Shown here: piece after piece, positions 7,543-15,149 of the stretch
Numbering within the stretch: the stretch's first letter is position 1
Layout: every line of letters starts with the position of its first letter
Source: Candidatus Methanoperedens sp.
GTDB lineage: Archaea; Halobacteriota; Methanosarcinia; Methanosarcinales; Methanoperedenaceae
Direction of reading: 5' to 3'
Assembly (NCBI GenBank): GCA_023249105.1
Contig: JAHFDG010000017.1
Span: 1 to 64,000, forward strand
Length of the DNA: 64,000 bases
Notes under the pieces: model-generated
The model's database searches: none
Seen by the model: only the letters and a program-made list of their open reading frames with translations
Told to the model about the DNA's origin: nothing
Translations under genes and position numbers: made by a program

Positions 7543-8395
7543 AATATTCCGCAATCATCCTCGTAACATCCACCCCGCACGCCTCAAATATTCCCTTACC
7601 CGAAGGCGTTCCATTTATTTCTATAACGTAATCCCTGTCCCCCTCGATAATATCCACACCTGCATATACCGTCCCGATAACCCGGCTGGCTTTAAGAGCC
7701 AGTCTTTCCTGTTCATCGGTCAACACGCAGGGTTTTGCGCTGCCGCCCCGGCTCAGGTTATTTATCCACCCGCCTTCTGGCGCAACGCGGTATATCGAGC
7801 CCGCAACTTTCCCGTTCACCACAAATACCCTGATGTCCCTCCCTGGATTTGGTATGAATTCCTGCATATATATCAATCGGTTATTTTTAAAGAGCTCTTT
7901 AAGTTTCTGCACTCCACTTTCGCTATTCCTGACACACTCCACACCTATCCCTTTATACCCGAATACAGGTTTCACAACCGCGCGCCTGAAAGAAGATAAT
8001 GCAAAAAGAGCCTCATCCAGGTTGTTTGTCACAATAGTTTTGGGTGTTGGTATGCCGGTTTTCTGGAACAAAAAACTTGAAACATACTTGTTTGCAGCTT
8101 TCGCTATTGATTCCGGTGAATTTATGACCGCAACTCCAAGTTCTTTTAACTGGCAGAGGATATCAAACCTGAATGAGACGTCGTTATGCGTCGCAGGCCC
8201 CAGGTCTCGAACAACAACGGCGTCAAGAGCCGTTAAATCGACATTCCCGGAATAAATTTTACCCGATGAGATTTCTGATGTTGCTTCATTGAAACTGAAT
8301 TTTACAGGCTTCATCCCGTAATATTCGATTGAATTGAAGAGGCTTACACCCGTCCAATCATCAGGGTCTGTTACTGCTATGCCTATCTTTTTCAT
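7511..8395 (-). CDS. mptN: RimK/MptN-type ATP-grasp glutamate ligase
   Basis: A 294-residue ATP-grasp ligase of the RimK family. N-terminal preATP-grasp part (residues 1-95), ATP-binding part with VVKPVFGYKGIGV (about 140) and QEFIPNPGRDIRVFVV (about 180), and the metal-binding end VIEINGTPSGKGI (about 264). Family members join L-glutamate to acceptors: RimK (S6), CofF (F420) and MptN (tetrahydromethanopterin, giving tetrahydrosarcinapterin). Length, archaeal context and overall sequence fit MptN best, but CofF-like specificity cannot be excluded. The last residues SSPP are read from the inverted repeat at 7480-7542. Overlaps the DUF434 gene by four bases, so they are co-transcribed. Confidence 0.65.
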   Translation of the reverse strand: MKKIGIAVTDPDDWTGVSLFNSIEYYGMKPVKFSFNEATSEISSGKIYSGNVDLTALDAVVVRDLGPATHNDVSFRFDILCQLKELGVAVINSPESIAKAANKYVSSFLFQKTGIPTPKTIVTNNLDEALFALSSFRRAVVKPVFGYKGIGVECVRNSESGVQKLKELFKNNRLIYMQEFIPNPGRDIRVFVVNGKVAGSIYRVAPEGGWINNLSRGGSAKPCVLTDEQERLALKASRVIGTVYAGVDIIEGDRDYVIEINGTPSGKGIFEACGVDVTRMIAEYLVSGTNSSPP

Positions 8396-9060
8396 TCAAC
8401 CTGTCCTTGAAATTCGTTCATTTTTCCAACCCCCGACCCAAGATGCGGGAATCCGGATATTATGCAGTAGAGGAAATTTACAACTTTTCCTGCCGCATCT
8501 ATTATCACGCCGTCGCTTGATGCAACAATGTCGTCCGAACTCTTTAAATCATAATCTACGTGTTTTGAGGTCATTGCATCCCCTTTTAACCCGCAATTAG
8601 CCAGTTCTTCCCGGAGCGTTCTTGCGAGAAGCCCGCTTTTGCTTACCTGCGAGTCCAGTAGAAAACATACATGGGCGGGACTTTTTTCTTTTAAGAATTG
8701 TAATATCAACCCGATGGCTTTTCCTGTATTTTCCGAGATTTTAAAATTCCTGAAAACTCCTTTTATATCTCTGACAACCCCGTCATCGCAGAGAAATGCT
8801 TTTTTCTCTAAGATACTTTCCATGCCGATAATGATATTGTACCCATCGATTACGATATTATTTCCTTTTATTTTATCGCACGGCAGGAATTTTGTCCTTC
8901 TTTTCCCTGAAACCTCCCTTGAAAGAACGCCCCTTGAAAGGAGATGTCTTGATTCTTCATCCAGCCTGTAATGATTGCACACAAAGGATACCGCCCCCTT
9001 TTGCGGATAACCCCTGTCAAGCAAATATCTGATATCGGAGGCCGCATTACCGGGAATCAT
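8392..9060 (-). CDS. DUF434 protein with a NYN/PIN-like nuclease pattern
   Basis: A 222-residue protein of a conserved but uncharacterised archaeal family. Residues 1-55 match the DUF434 type (SDIRYLLDRGYPQKGAVSFV). The rest has the acidic landmarks of NYN/PIN nucleases in order: IVIDGYNII (about 70), FLLDSQVSKSG (about 133), KHVDYDL then SSDGVIID (about 165-190). These residues would bind metal in a single-strand RNase active site. It sits between pelota (four-base overlap) and the MptN-like ligase, so it is co-expressed with a ribosome rescue factor. The nuclease reading is my inference from motif order. Confidence 0.6.
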   Translation of the reverse strand: MIPGNAASDIRYLLDRGYPQKGAVSFVCNHYRLDEESRHLLSRGVLSREVSGKRRTKFLPCDKIKGNNIVIDGYNIIIGMESILEKKAFLCDDGVVRDIKGVFRNFKISENTGKAIGLILQFLKEKSPAHVCFLLDSQVSKSGLLARTLREELANCGLKGDAMTSKHVDYDLKSSDDIVASSDGVIIDAAGKVVNFLYCIISGFPHLGSGVGKMNEFQGQVE

Positions 9061-10103
9061 GGCGACACCTTGAAACGCAAAAGTGCAGCAATACCGCCAA
9101 GGGATTCAAGTTTTTTCCCGGGCTCAAATTCAGTGCTGAATACCACAATCCTTCCCTGTGAATGTTCCACCGCCTTTAAAAAACCATCAATATTGTTGCC
9201 TTCCCGTTCCGTACGGAGGAGTTCATCCGTTATCAGCAGAGTCCCTATTGCACCGAGGCTCTGTGCATTCCTGACATCATCCATGCCGTACGCTACTTTC
9301 CCGCTAATCGAGATCTCTTTCATCAATTCTTCTATGAGGTTGGCTTCCCTCCCTATCCTTGATTCTTCCATTATCCTGTCAACTGCACCTCTTCGCAGTA
9401 CTTCCTGGAAACCTGAGACTCCTATGGATGAGGTGTCCTCAAGGACTATTTTTTTTGCCAGTTCCGGTTCCCTTGTTTTTACAAAATCAAGAAAATCTTC
9501 TTTGGTGAACCCTGGGCCTGCAAGTATTACAGCATCGACTTTATCCGCAGCCCATTTCAATTGTGAAGCGAGTTCACCGAAGAACTCGTTTCTCTGGTTG
9601 CCCTCACCTTTTCCAAACGACTTGCAGAGCGACGAGGATTCCTCTACCCCGAATTGCCTTACCATTCCAATACACGCCTCCCCCTCTTCTATTGTCGCTA
9701 TTATCACTCTGGGGCGGCGGGATGCAATTTCAGCTTCTCTTATCCTTTCTAATTGGTCGTTCTTCCACTTTTTGATTATTGAAAGATTTGTCCCGTCTTC
9801 GATGTTGAGCGTATGATAAGCTCCGGAATCCATTCCCTCCACGATAATCCCGTGCACGCGGAGACGGTTTGAGAATTTATGGAACTCGACTTTTTCAACC
9901 TGAATCCCCAGGCGCACCGTTTTTTTATCGGCTTTTTCGGGCCTGAGTTTATCGGTAGCGCCTTCAATTCGTCGTTTGGTGAATGCAAATACGATGTCCT
10001 GAGGCTCAAGGATATATTTTAGATGCCACAGGTCATCCAGCGATTCAGTGATAAGTGAAATCTCTCCTTCATTAAACCTGAGGTCTTTTTTCAATATCTT
10101 CAT
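9057..10103 (-). CDS. pelA: mRNA surveillance protein pelota (Dom34)
   Basis: A 348-residue pelota. It starts MKILKKDLRFNEGEISLITE, the Sm-like N-domain; the middle (about 130-260, VIIATIEEGEACIGMV...FGKGEG) matches the eRF1-like domain 2 but, as expected, lacks the GGQ catalytic loop; the C-domain (about 260-348) ends in the usual L7Ae-like fold (VVFSTEFEPGKKLESLGGIAALL as residues 320-342). Pelota with aEF1A/ABCE1 splits ribosomes stalled on an empty or truncated mRNA. The open frame extends 17 codons upstream, but homology puts the start at 10103. Followed by the DUF434 gene with a four-base overlap. Confidence 0.92.
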   Translation of the reverse strand: MKILKKDLRFNEGEISLITESLDDLWHLKYILEPQDIVFAFTKRRIEGATDKLRPEKADKKTVRLGIQVEKVEFHKFSNRLRVHGIIVEGMDSGAYHTLNIEDGTNLSIIKKWKNDQLERIREAEIASRRPRVIIATIEEGEACIGMVRQFGVEESSSLCKSFGKGEGNQRNEFFGELASQLKWAADKVDAVILAGPGFTKEDFLDFVKTREPELAKKIVLEDTSSIGVSGFQEVLRRGAVDRIMEESRIGREANLIEELMKEISISGKVAYGMDDVRNAQSLGAIGTLLITDELLRTEREGNNIDGFLKAVEHSQGRIVVFSTEFEPGKKLESLGGIAALLRFKVSP

Positions 10104-10107
10104 TACT

Positions 10108-10635
10108 TCACCATAATTTGCGCAGGATATAATAAAGAACAAGAATAAGAACAATCCCGGCTGCCCAGATTACAGGTTCCCCAGGCGTGTGTAACCCCGA
10201 TGCGGGATTTTTGCCAACAGGATTTTTGACATCTTTGGGTATCATTTCAGTTATATCAGGAACGGGTAAATCAGGGTCAACGTACTGGTAAACAGGGGAT
10301 AGCGCGACTAAGGTTTGTTCGGATGAACCATAATATACGTTGTCAACTTTGATGGATAATATCGTCCTGTTGCTTTTATTGTAAATGAAATAATCCCTTG
10401 TCACTATTTCACTTTTTACTATCTTATCGTTTTCCGTTAATTGGAGCCAGACGGAACCATCGCTGCTTACACTTTTAACGCTGAGCATATATCCCTGGTA
10501 AAGCCCATAGGAATCACCGGAAGTAAGATATATGCTTGTTCCGTTTAACAGGATATCACCTGTCCCTGAACCTGTGAATGCCAAAAAGAAAAATAAAAAG
10601 AATAAAAATAAAATCGGTGCGTTTCGTCCCATCAT
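10108..10635 (-). CDS. Small S-layer-like domain protein with C-terminal anchor
   Basis: A 175-residue exported protein. Signal peptide at residues 1-25 (Phe-rich), one C-terminal membrane helix (about 152-170, VIWAAGIVLILVLYYIL) followed by RKLW. Between them the motif order GLYQGYMLSVKSV, VWLQLTENDKIVKSE, YFIYN, VDNVYYGSSEQ, VYQYVDPDLPVP matches half of a Methanosarcina-type S-layer domain (compare the protein at 31941). It stops four bases before pelota and is on the same strand, so it may share the pelota transcript; a functional link is doubtful. Confidence 0.6.
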   Translation of the reverse strand: MMGRNAPILFLFFLFFFLAFTGSGTGDILLNGTSIYLTSGDSYGLYQGYMLSVKSVSSDGSVWLQLTENDKIVKSEIVTRDYFIYNKSNRTILSIKVDNVYYGSSEQTLVALSPVYQYVDPDLPVPDITEMIPKDVKNPVGKNPASGLHTPGEPVIWAAGIVLILVLYYILRKLW

Positions 10636-10662
10636 ATTGTTTTTATTGAGTCCGTACGCATG

Positions 10663-10673
10663 CTTATATATTT
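10663..10673. promoter_or_regulatory. Shared TATA region of divergent genes
   Basis: CTTATATATTT lies about 27 bases before the ATG at 10700 on the plus strand and about 28 bases before 10635 on the minus strand. It is near-symmetric and could serve both the S-layer-like/pelota group and the small gene at 10700. Confidence 0.5.
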
Positions 10674-10699
10674 CCGTTGCATCTCACAGGAATTAAAAT

Positions 10700-10954
10700 A
10701 TGGCGATATCGGTAAGATTATGTTCTGGAAGAACAGCTTTTGAAGTGAGCACTAATATTAAAATTGATCTTGTTAGCGCAAGCAGGATTTTCAAAACAAA
10801 AGTAGCGACAAAACACATACTGCTTTTGAATTATAATGGAGTGGAAATCTCGATGTATCCGAGCGGAAGAATGCTTATCAAAGCCGGGACCAAGGAAGAT
10901 TCGCTTGACATAGCAAGAAATCTATTAGCTGAGATGGGGTATAAAGAGATTTGA
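10700..10954 (+). CDS. Conserved-looking 84-residue protein, function unknown
   Basis: I do not recognise a named family. The translation is non-repetitive, with alternating strands and two helices (ILLLNYNGVEISMYPSGRML then IKAGTKEDSLDIARNLLAEMGY), a pattern reminiscent of one half of a TBP-like fold (PSGRMLIKAGT recalls the TBP strand PSGKVVVTGA). That would make it a single TBP-like repeat; this is speculative. Own TATA box 27 bases upstream. Confidence 0.55.
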   Translation: MAISVRLCSGRTAFEVSTNIKIDLVSASRIFKTKVATKHILLLNYNGVEISMYPSGRMLIKAGTKEDSLDIARNLLAEMGYKEI

Positions 10955-10995
10955 CCAAAAACATGATATAATATTAATAATAACTTGATATAACT

Positions 10996-11220
10996 ATGAA
11001 AAGCTACCTAATCGTATGGTTTAACAGCGAGGGCGGAAAGCCGTCAGAGATTAATCAGCGGCTTATGTCACTGGGATTCAAGCCCATGCAGGGAACTCAC
11101 GATTACGTCTATGAATGGGGACAAAATGTGAACGTAGATGAGATTCTGCGATTTGGTGATAAAGTCCAGGTGACACTTCAGGGTTTGAATGTGATGTTCA
11201 AGCTTGAAACTATTAATTAG
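10996..11220 (+). CDS. Small 74-residue protein, function unknown
   Basis: Begins MKSYLIVWFNSEGGKPSEI and ends QVTLQGLNVMFKLETIN. A compact alpha/beta pattern (beta strand, helix SEINQRLMSLGF, strand YVYEWGQN, helix VDEILRFGD, strand) like a ferredoxin-like fold. No catalytic motif. It follows the 10700 gene by 41 bases, with AT-rich sequence ATAATATTAATAATAA that could be its own promoter. Confidence 0.5.
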   Translation: MKSYLIVWFNSEGGKPSEINQRLMSLGFKPMQGTHDYVYEWGQNVNVDEILRFGDKVQVTLQGLNVMFKLETIN

Positions 11221-11296
11221 ATAATGTTATCATATTTTTTACCTGTTTTGTTATCGAAAACTATTAATCATGATAAAACAAAACAATCATTTACCT

Positions 11297-11316
11297 TATT
11301 ACAAATGTTTGTAATA
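11297..11316. promoter_or_regulatory. 20-bp perfect palindrome
   Basis: TATTACAAATGTTTGTAATA: 9-bp arms with a two-base centre. It is downstream of the 10996 gene and directly upstream of the structured stretch at 11317-11590. It could be an operator, a short hairpin of the RNA, or the preferred target of an inserted element. Confidence 0.5.
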
Positions 11317-11590
11317 GGGTGCACGCTATGATGAGCTAGCAAGAAATCGGCAGGATGACCATATTGGAATAAAGTAAATTCCAAGTTTCCCGGGCGTGAA
11401 TGCCCTGTGACCGTTCAAGGTCTAAAAGGAAGTGGTTTGACTGGGATTTCTCCCAGGTTGGGGGTGCTATAAGAAAGCGCATGGAGCGCAATTTACAGCG
11501 AAGCCAACACAGAATTTAGTGTTGCGAGGGTGCTGTAAGCCCTGAAAGACAGCCTTGAAGGGTCGGCTCATCAACCCATTACTATTTCTG
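11317..11590 (+). ncRNA. Highly structured intergenic RNA candidate
   Basis: About 270 bases between converging genes with no plausible protein frame but a dense run of short hairpins on the plus strand: GGGCGTGAATGCCC (11393-11406), GACCGTTCAAGGTC (11410-11423), CTGGGATTTCTCCCAG (11441-11456), GCGCATGGAGCGC, CAACAC...GTGTTG and GGGTGCTGTAAGCCC. The composition is GC-richer than the flanks, as expected for a structured RNA in an AT-rich genome. It lacks the conserved cores of RNase P RNA, SRP RNA and tRNA that I looked for. It opens with GTGC, so a 5' piece of a group II intron is one possibility, but I see no domain V or reverse transcriptase. Confidence 0.45.
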
Positions 11591-11594
11591 CACA

Positions 11595-12122
11595 TCATTT
11601 TGCCAATGCATATTCCATATTCGAAAGAAGAGCGGTTTCCTCTTTGAACCGATACTCCCTCTGGTTTCGATTGCCTCGCCGCATGAGTATATCATCCCTG
11701 TACATTCTGGCCAGGTATGTTGATACCGTGCTCAGGTTGATTTTCCCGTACACGCTTTCATAATGTCGTTTTACATCGAGGGATGAGAACCATATCCTTG
11801 GATATTCAAACCGCAGGAACATCTCTAACCGCTCTTTCAAAGTAAGGGGTTCAGACTCGTCTATACCTGTTGAAATTAGTGTTTCCTGCATAGCTTCAAC
11901 TTTGCTTTTTGCTGCCGTCATAATGAATTTAGTGGCAGACATGGCAAGGAATTCGCCTTCGAACTGTGCATTTGCTTTTGTTCCGTCATCCTTTTCCAGG
12001 AGGATGAACACTTCATCAGCTTCGATTGAATTGAGATAAGTTACAGCAAGTTCGGCGCAGTCAGGCCCTTTATAATTTATGCTGCCTGCATTTTTTCCTT
12101 CGATTTCGAGCCGTATTTTCAT
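11595..12122 (-). CDS. Winged-helix domain protein, probable transcription regulator
   Basis: A 175-residue protein. Residues 1-85 form an alpha/beta part (KIRLEIEGKNAGSINYKG...EADEVFILLEKDDG) that I do not recognise; residues 100-165 look like a winged helix (PRIWFSSLDVKRHYESVY, then LSTVSTYLARMYRDDILMRR and a basic wing GNRNQREYRF). So an N-terminal sensing or dimerisation domain fused to a C-terminal DNA-binding domain is likely. Its leader is unusual: a 15-codon upstream frame with a strong ribosome site ends six bases before this start, and contains a perfect hairpin. A TATA-like GCTTAAATAC lies at 12251-12260 (minus strand). Confidence 0.6.
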   Translation of the reverse strand: MKIRLEIEGKNAGSINYKGPDCAELAVTYLNSIEADEVFILLEKDDGTKANAQFEGEFLAMSATKFIMTAAKSKVEAMQETLISTGIDESEPLTLKERLEMFLRFEYPRIWFSSLDVKRHYESVYGKINLSTVSTYLARMYRDDILMRRGNRNQREYRFKEETALLSNMEYALAK

Positions 12123-12128
12123 AAATCC

Positions 12129-12176
12129 TCAAAAAATGGGGTGCTGTCCGCCCGTTCGTAGCGGACAGCCTGACAT
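12129..12176 (-). CDS. Putative 15-residue leader peptide (upstream ORF)
   Basis: ATG at 12176 opens MSGCPLRTGGQHPIF and stops at 12129, six bases before the winged-helix gene. A near-ideal Shine-Dalgarno GGAGGGG sits eight bases upstream, much better than the GAGG four bases before the main gene. This suggests translational coupling or attenuation. Confidence 0.4.
   Translation of the reverse strand: MSGCPLRTGGQHPIF
12143..12169 (-). promoter_or_regulatory. Perfect 9-bp leader hairpin
   Basis: GCTGTCCGC (12143-12151) and GCGGACAGC (12161-12169) are exact complements with a nine-base loop. The stem lies inside the leader peptide frame about 20 bases before the winged-helix start, well placed to respond to ribosome movement. 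Confidence 0.6.
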
Positions 12177-12603
12177 GCGGATTTCCCCTCCGATGTCTCC
12201 TTCTTAGGTGAAATATTTTGTGAACGACATGTGAATAGATGTAACTCCTAGTATTTAAGCATTTCAATCGAAATAAAGGTTAATTACTGTTTAAATCAAA
12301 AAACAAGTAATAAATACATATATTTTAAAAATTAAGCTTATACTAGACTTAATATAAGAATAAATCTCTTCTGATGTTCCCTTCGTGATAATAAAGTATA
12401 TAATTTTCACCTTTATGTTTCCAGTTGAAACGAAGGGGTAAGTATATTTTTAGTTAAACACAGTTATTCACAGTTTATTTAGTAAAATAAAGATTTATAA
12501 TACTTTGATTAATATAGACTTGATTCTTCAGGTTTATCCCTTCAGAAACCAGAATAACTTATTTAATGGCGACAATGAATTAAGCTAATGCAGGTAAAGC
12601 AGT
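12177..12603. promoter_or_regulatory. AT-rich divergent control region before acs
   Basis: About 430 bases with no gene. An inverted repeat CCCTTCGT (12379-12386) / ACGAAGGG (12430-12437) brackets a TATA-like GTATATAATT, which looks like an operator around a promoter and would give acs a roughly 180-base leader. A second, closer TATA-like AACTTATTTAATGG lies near 12556-12569. A minus-strand TATA (12251-12260) probably serves the winged-helix gene. Long regulated upstream regions are plausible for acs, which responds to acetate in relatives. Confidence 0.45.
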
Positions 12604-14553
12604 ATGGCCGAATATACTATTGAATCACTACTCAAGGAAAAACGCATATTTAACCCTAAACCAGAATTTAGCAAAAAAGCATACATAAAAAGCTTTGAAG
12701 AATATAAAAAAATCTATGATGAATCTATTAAAGACCCTGCTTCATTCTGGGCACAGAAAGCGGAAGACCTCGTGTGGTTTAAAAAATGGGATAGTGTTTA
12801 TTCCTGGGAGCCAGAAAACGTAATATGCAGGTGGTTTGAAGGGGGGAAACTGAATGCATCGTACAACTGCCTTGACAGGCATCTTTCTTCGCGCGGGAAT
12901 AGAATTGCCATATTCTGGGAAGGCGATAACGGGGACACCGAGAGTTATACCTACGCACAATTGCATACACAAGTGTGTAAATTTGCAAACGTCCTGAGGA
13001 AAAAAGGAATTAAGAAAGGCGACAGGGTGGCAATTTATTTACCGATGATACCGCAGCTTGTGATTTCGATGCTTGCGTGCGCAAGAATCGGCGCTATTCA
13101 CAACGTGGTATTCGCGGGTTTCAGCTCTGAATCCCTCCGCGACCGCATTCATGACAGCTCATGCAAGATGGTAATCACTGCAAACGTGGGCTTGCGGGGA
13201 GGTAAGACTGTGCCCCTTAAAGAGAATGTTGACAGGGCGCTTAATAATACCGTGGAAACCGTGATTGTTTATAATCGCGTCGCCACCAGCGTAAATATGC
13301 AAAAAGGGCGCGATTTCTGGTGGCATGAAGAGATGTCTTTCGTCTCACAGGAATGCGAACCTGAAGTGATGGATGCCGAAGACCCGTTGTTCATCCTGTA
13401 CACAAGCGGGAGTACGGGCAAGCCAAAAGGGGTGCTGCATACCACAGGCGGGTATCTGCTATATGTATTGCTGACATTCAAATGGATATTCGATTACCGC
13501 GATGAGGATATATACTGGTGCACTGCTGACTGCGGATGGGTAACAGGTCACAGCTACACGGTATATGCACCGCTGGCAGCGGGAGCGACTGAGCTTATGT
13601 TCGAAGGGGTTCCGGATTATCCGAAACCGGACAGGTTCTGGGAACTCATTGAAAAATATAAGGTCACGATTTTCTACACCGCTCCTACAGCTATCAGGGC
13701 GATGGAAAAAAGCGGAGATAAGTGGCCAAGGGGAAGAGACCTTTCAAGCCTCAGGCTTCTTGGTACGGTAGGCGAACCCATAAACCCGGAAGCATGGCTC
13801 TGGTATTATCACATTATCGGGAATGGGCGATGTCCCGTGGTTGATACATGGTGGCAGACCGAGACAGGAGGCATACTTATCACTCCTCTTCCGGGCGCAA
13901 CGCCACTTAAGCCGGGTTCTGCTACGTTTCCTTTCCCCGGTATCGAACCCGTAATTTTGAGAGCGGATGGTAAAGAAGCGGATGTCAATGAAGGCGGGCA
14001 GCTTGTCATCAAGAAACCCTGGCCGGGGATGATGCGAACTGTTTACGGCGACCACAAGCGTTTTAAGGAGAAATATTTCACCACGTTCCCGGGATTATAC
14101 CAGACCGAGGACGGGGCAAGGAAAGATGAGGATGGTTATTACTGGCTAATGGGAAGAATAGACGATGTTATTAAGGTTTCAGGGCACAGGCTCGGAACTG
14201 CGGAAATCGAAAGTTCACTTGTGTCCCACAATGCAGTTGCAGAGGCAGCAGTTGTCGGTTATCCACATGAGATAAAAGGTGAGGCGATATATGCATTTGT
14301 CACGCTTAAGGAAAGCGTGGTAAAAAGCAACGAATTAAAGGCAGAACTCATAACTCATGTCAGGAATTCCATAGGGCCTATAGCGAAACCCGATAAACTT
14401 CAATTCGCGGATGCGCTTCCCAAGACACGCTCGGGGAAAATCATGAGACGGATCCTCCGGAAAATTGCATCGGGTGCGATTCATGAGCTGGGGGATATTA
14501 CCACGCTGGCTGACCCTTCGGTGGTTGATACGCTTGTGAAGGAGAGGGAATGA
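12604..14553 (+). CDS. acs: Acetyl-CoA synthetase (AMP-forming)
   Basis: A 649-residue enzyme making acetyl-CoA from acetate, ATP and CoA through acetyl-AMP. Seen: N-terminal ACAS domain (residues 1-90), the P-loop-like [11 protein letters not shown] at about 265, [10 protein letters not shown] at about 413 (adenylation motif; the Trp is the acetate-pocket residue typical of acetyl-specific enzymes), and SGKIMRR near 610 with the catalytic, acetylation-regulated lysine. Length is standard for Acs. It is a single-gene unit after a long control region. In this lineage it would support acetate assimilation or acetate production in reverse. Confidence 0.95.
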   Translation: MAEYTIESLLKEKRIFNPKPEFSKKAYIKSFEEYKKIYDESIKDPASFWAQKAEDLVWFKKWDSVYSWEPENVICRWFEGGKLNASYNCLDRHLSSRGNRIAIFWEGDNGDTESYTYAQLHTQVCKFANVLRKKGIKKGDRVAIYLPMIPQLVISMLACARIGAIHNVVFAGFSSESLRDRIHDSSCKMVITANVGLRGGKTVPLKENVDRALNNTVETVIVYNRVATSVNMQKGRDFWWHEEMSFVSQECEPEVMDAEDPLFILYTSGSTGKPKGVLHTTGGYLLYVLLTFKWIFDYRDEDIYWCTADCGWVTGHSYTVYAPLAAGATELMFEGVPDYPKPDRFWELIEKYKVTIFYTAPTAIRAMEKSGDKWPRGRDLSSLRLLGTVGEPINPEAWLWYYHIIGNGRCPVVDTWWQTETGGILITPLPGATPLKPGSATFPFPGIEPVILRADGKEADVNEGGQLVIKKPWPGMMRTVYGDHKRFKEKYFTTFPGLYQTEDGARKDEDGYYWLMGRIDDVIKVSGHRLGTAEIESSLVSHNAVAEAAVVGYPHEIKGEAIYAFVTLKESVVKSNELKAELITHVRNSIGPIAKPDKLQFADALPKTRSGKIMRRILRKIASGAIHELGDITTLADPSVVDTLVKERE

Positions 14554-14636
14554 ATTTGAACTTGGATTTGACAATTAATTGAAACTGTTCTTAACCACCA
14601 AAAAAACTTATTACTCACCTGTGCATAGTGAGAGCC

Positions 14637-15149
14637 ATGATAATTTCGATGACCCTTGAACTCAAGGATATCCCGGGGCAACTGGTGCTGGCGCTTGCGC
14701 CAATATCAGAACTCCATGGCAATATCATGAGCGTCGTGCACCAGCATTACGAAAAGACGCCACGTGGAACAATCCCGGTGCAGGTCACTTTCGAGATAGA
14801 ACACAGGGTCCTTAACAAACTCATCCAGCGGCTTGAGAAAAGCGGCGTCAGGGTAGCAAGGGTCGGAGAAGAGCGCCTGCGCTCCACGGTTTCAGTAATT
14901 CTTATAGGGCATATCGTTCATTCGGATATGGGAGACACTATTGACAGGATAGACTCAACCGGGTTTGCGGAAGTTGTGGACATGTCGCTCTCAATGCCAG
15001 CCATAGAAAAAACATCGTCCGCGTATCTCGTCATCAATGCAGTCGGCGAGAAGGAATTGGGCATGGCTTTAGATATCCTCAGGGATGTGGCAGATAAAAA
15101 AGACCTGCTCATGATAGAACCAATACGGCTGAATTCGGTGGAAGCATGA
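14637..15149 (+). CDS. ACT-domain amino-acid-binding protein
   Basis: About 170 residues. The first half (SMTLELKDIPGQLVLALAPIS) is an ACT domain: the DIPGQL turn is the typical ligand site. The second part (RSTVSVILIGHIVHSDMGDT, SAYLVINAVGEKEL) adds two more beta-alpha units. Proteins like this are commonly encoded just before homoserine dehydrogenase in methanogens and probably act as its regulatory subunit. A GTG at 14628 would extend it by three codons, but the ATG at 14637 lies about 25 bases from the TATA-like ACTTATTA (14607-14614), so I prefer it. It overlaps hom by four bases (ATGA). Confidence 0.75.
   Translation: MIISMTLELKDIPGQLVLALAPISELHGNIMSVVHQHYEKTPRGTIPVQVTFEIEHRVLNKLIQRLEKSGVRVARVGEERLRSTVSVILIGHIVHSDMGDTIDRIDSTGFAEVVDMSLSMPAIEKTSSAYLVINAVGEKELGMALDILRDVADKKDLLMIEPIRLNSVEA

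Noticed and set aside
9057-10154. Longer pelota start at 10154
   Set aside because: The extra 17 residues are hydrophobic, overlap the upstream gene, and the family starts at MKILKKDLRF.
11329-11540. C/D box small RNA (ATGATGA at 11329)
   Set aside because: No CTGA box at suitable distance; the next CTGA is over 200 bases away.
11317-11590. RNase P RNA, SRP RNA or tRNA for the structured stretch
   Set aside because: The conserved cores (GGAGGAAAGTCC-like, SRP domain IV, T-loop GGTTCAAATCC) are not present.
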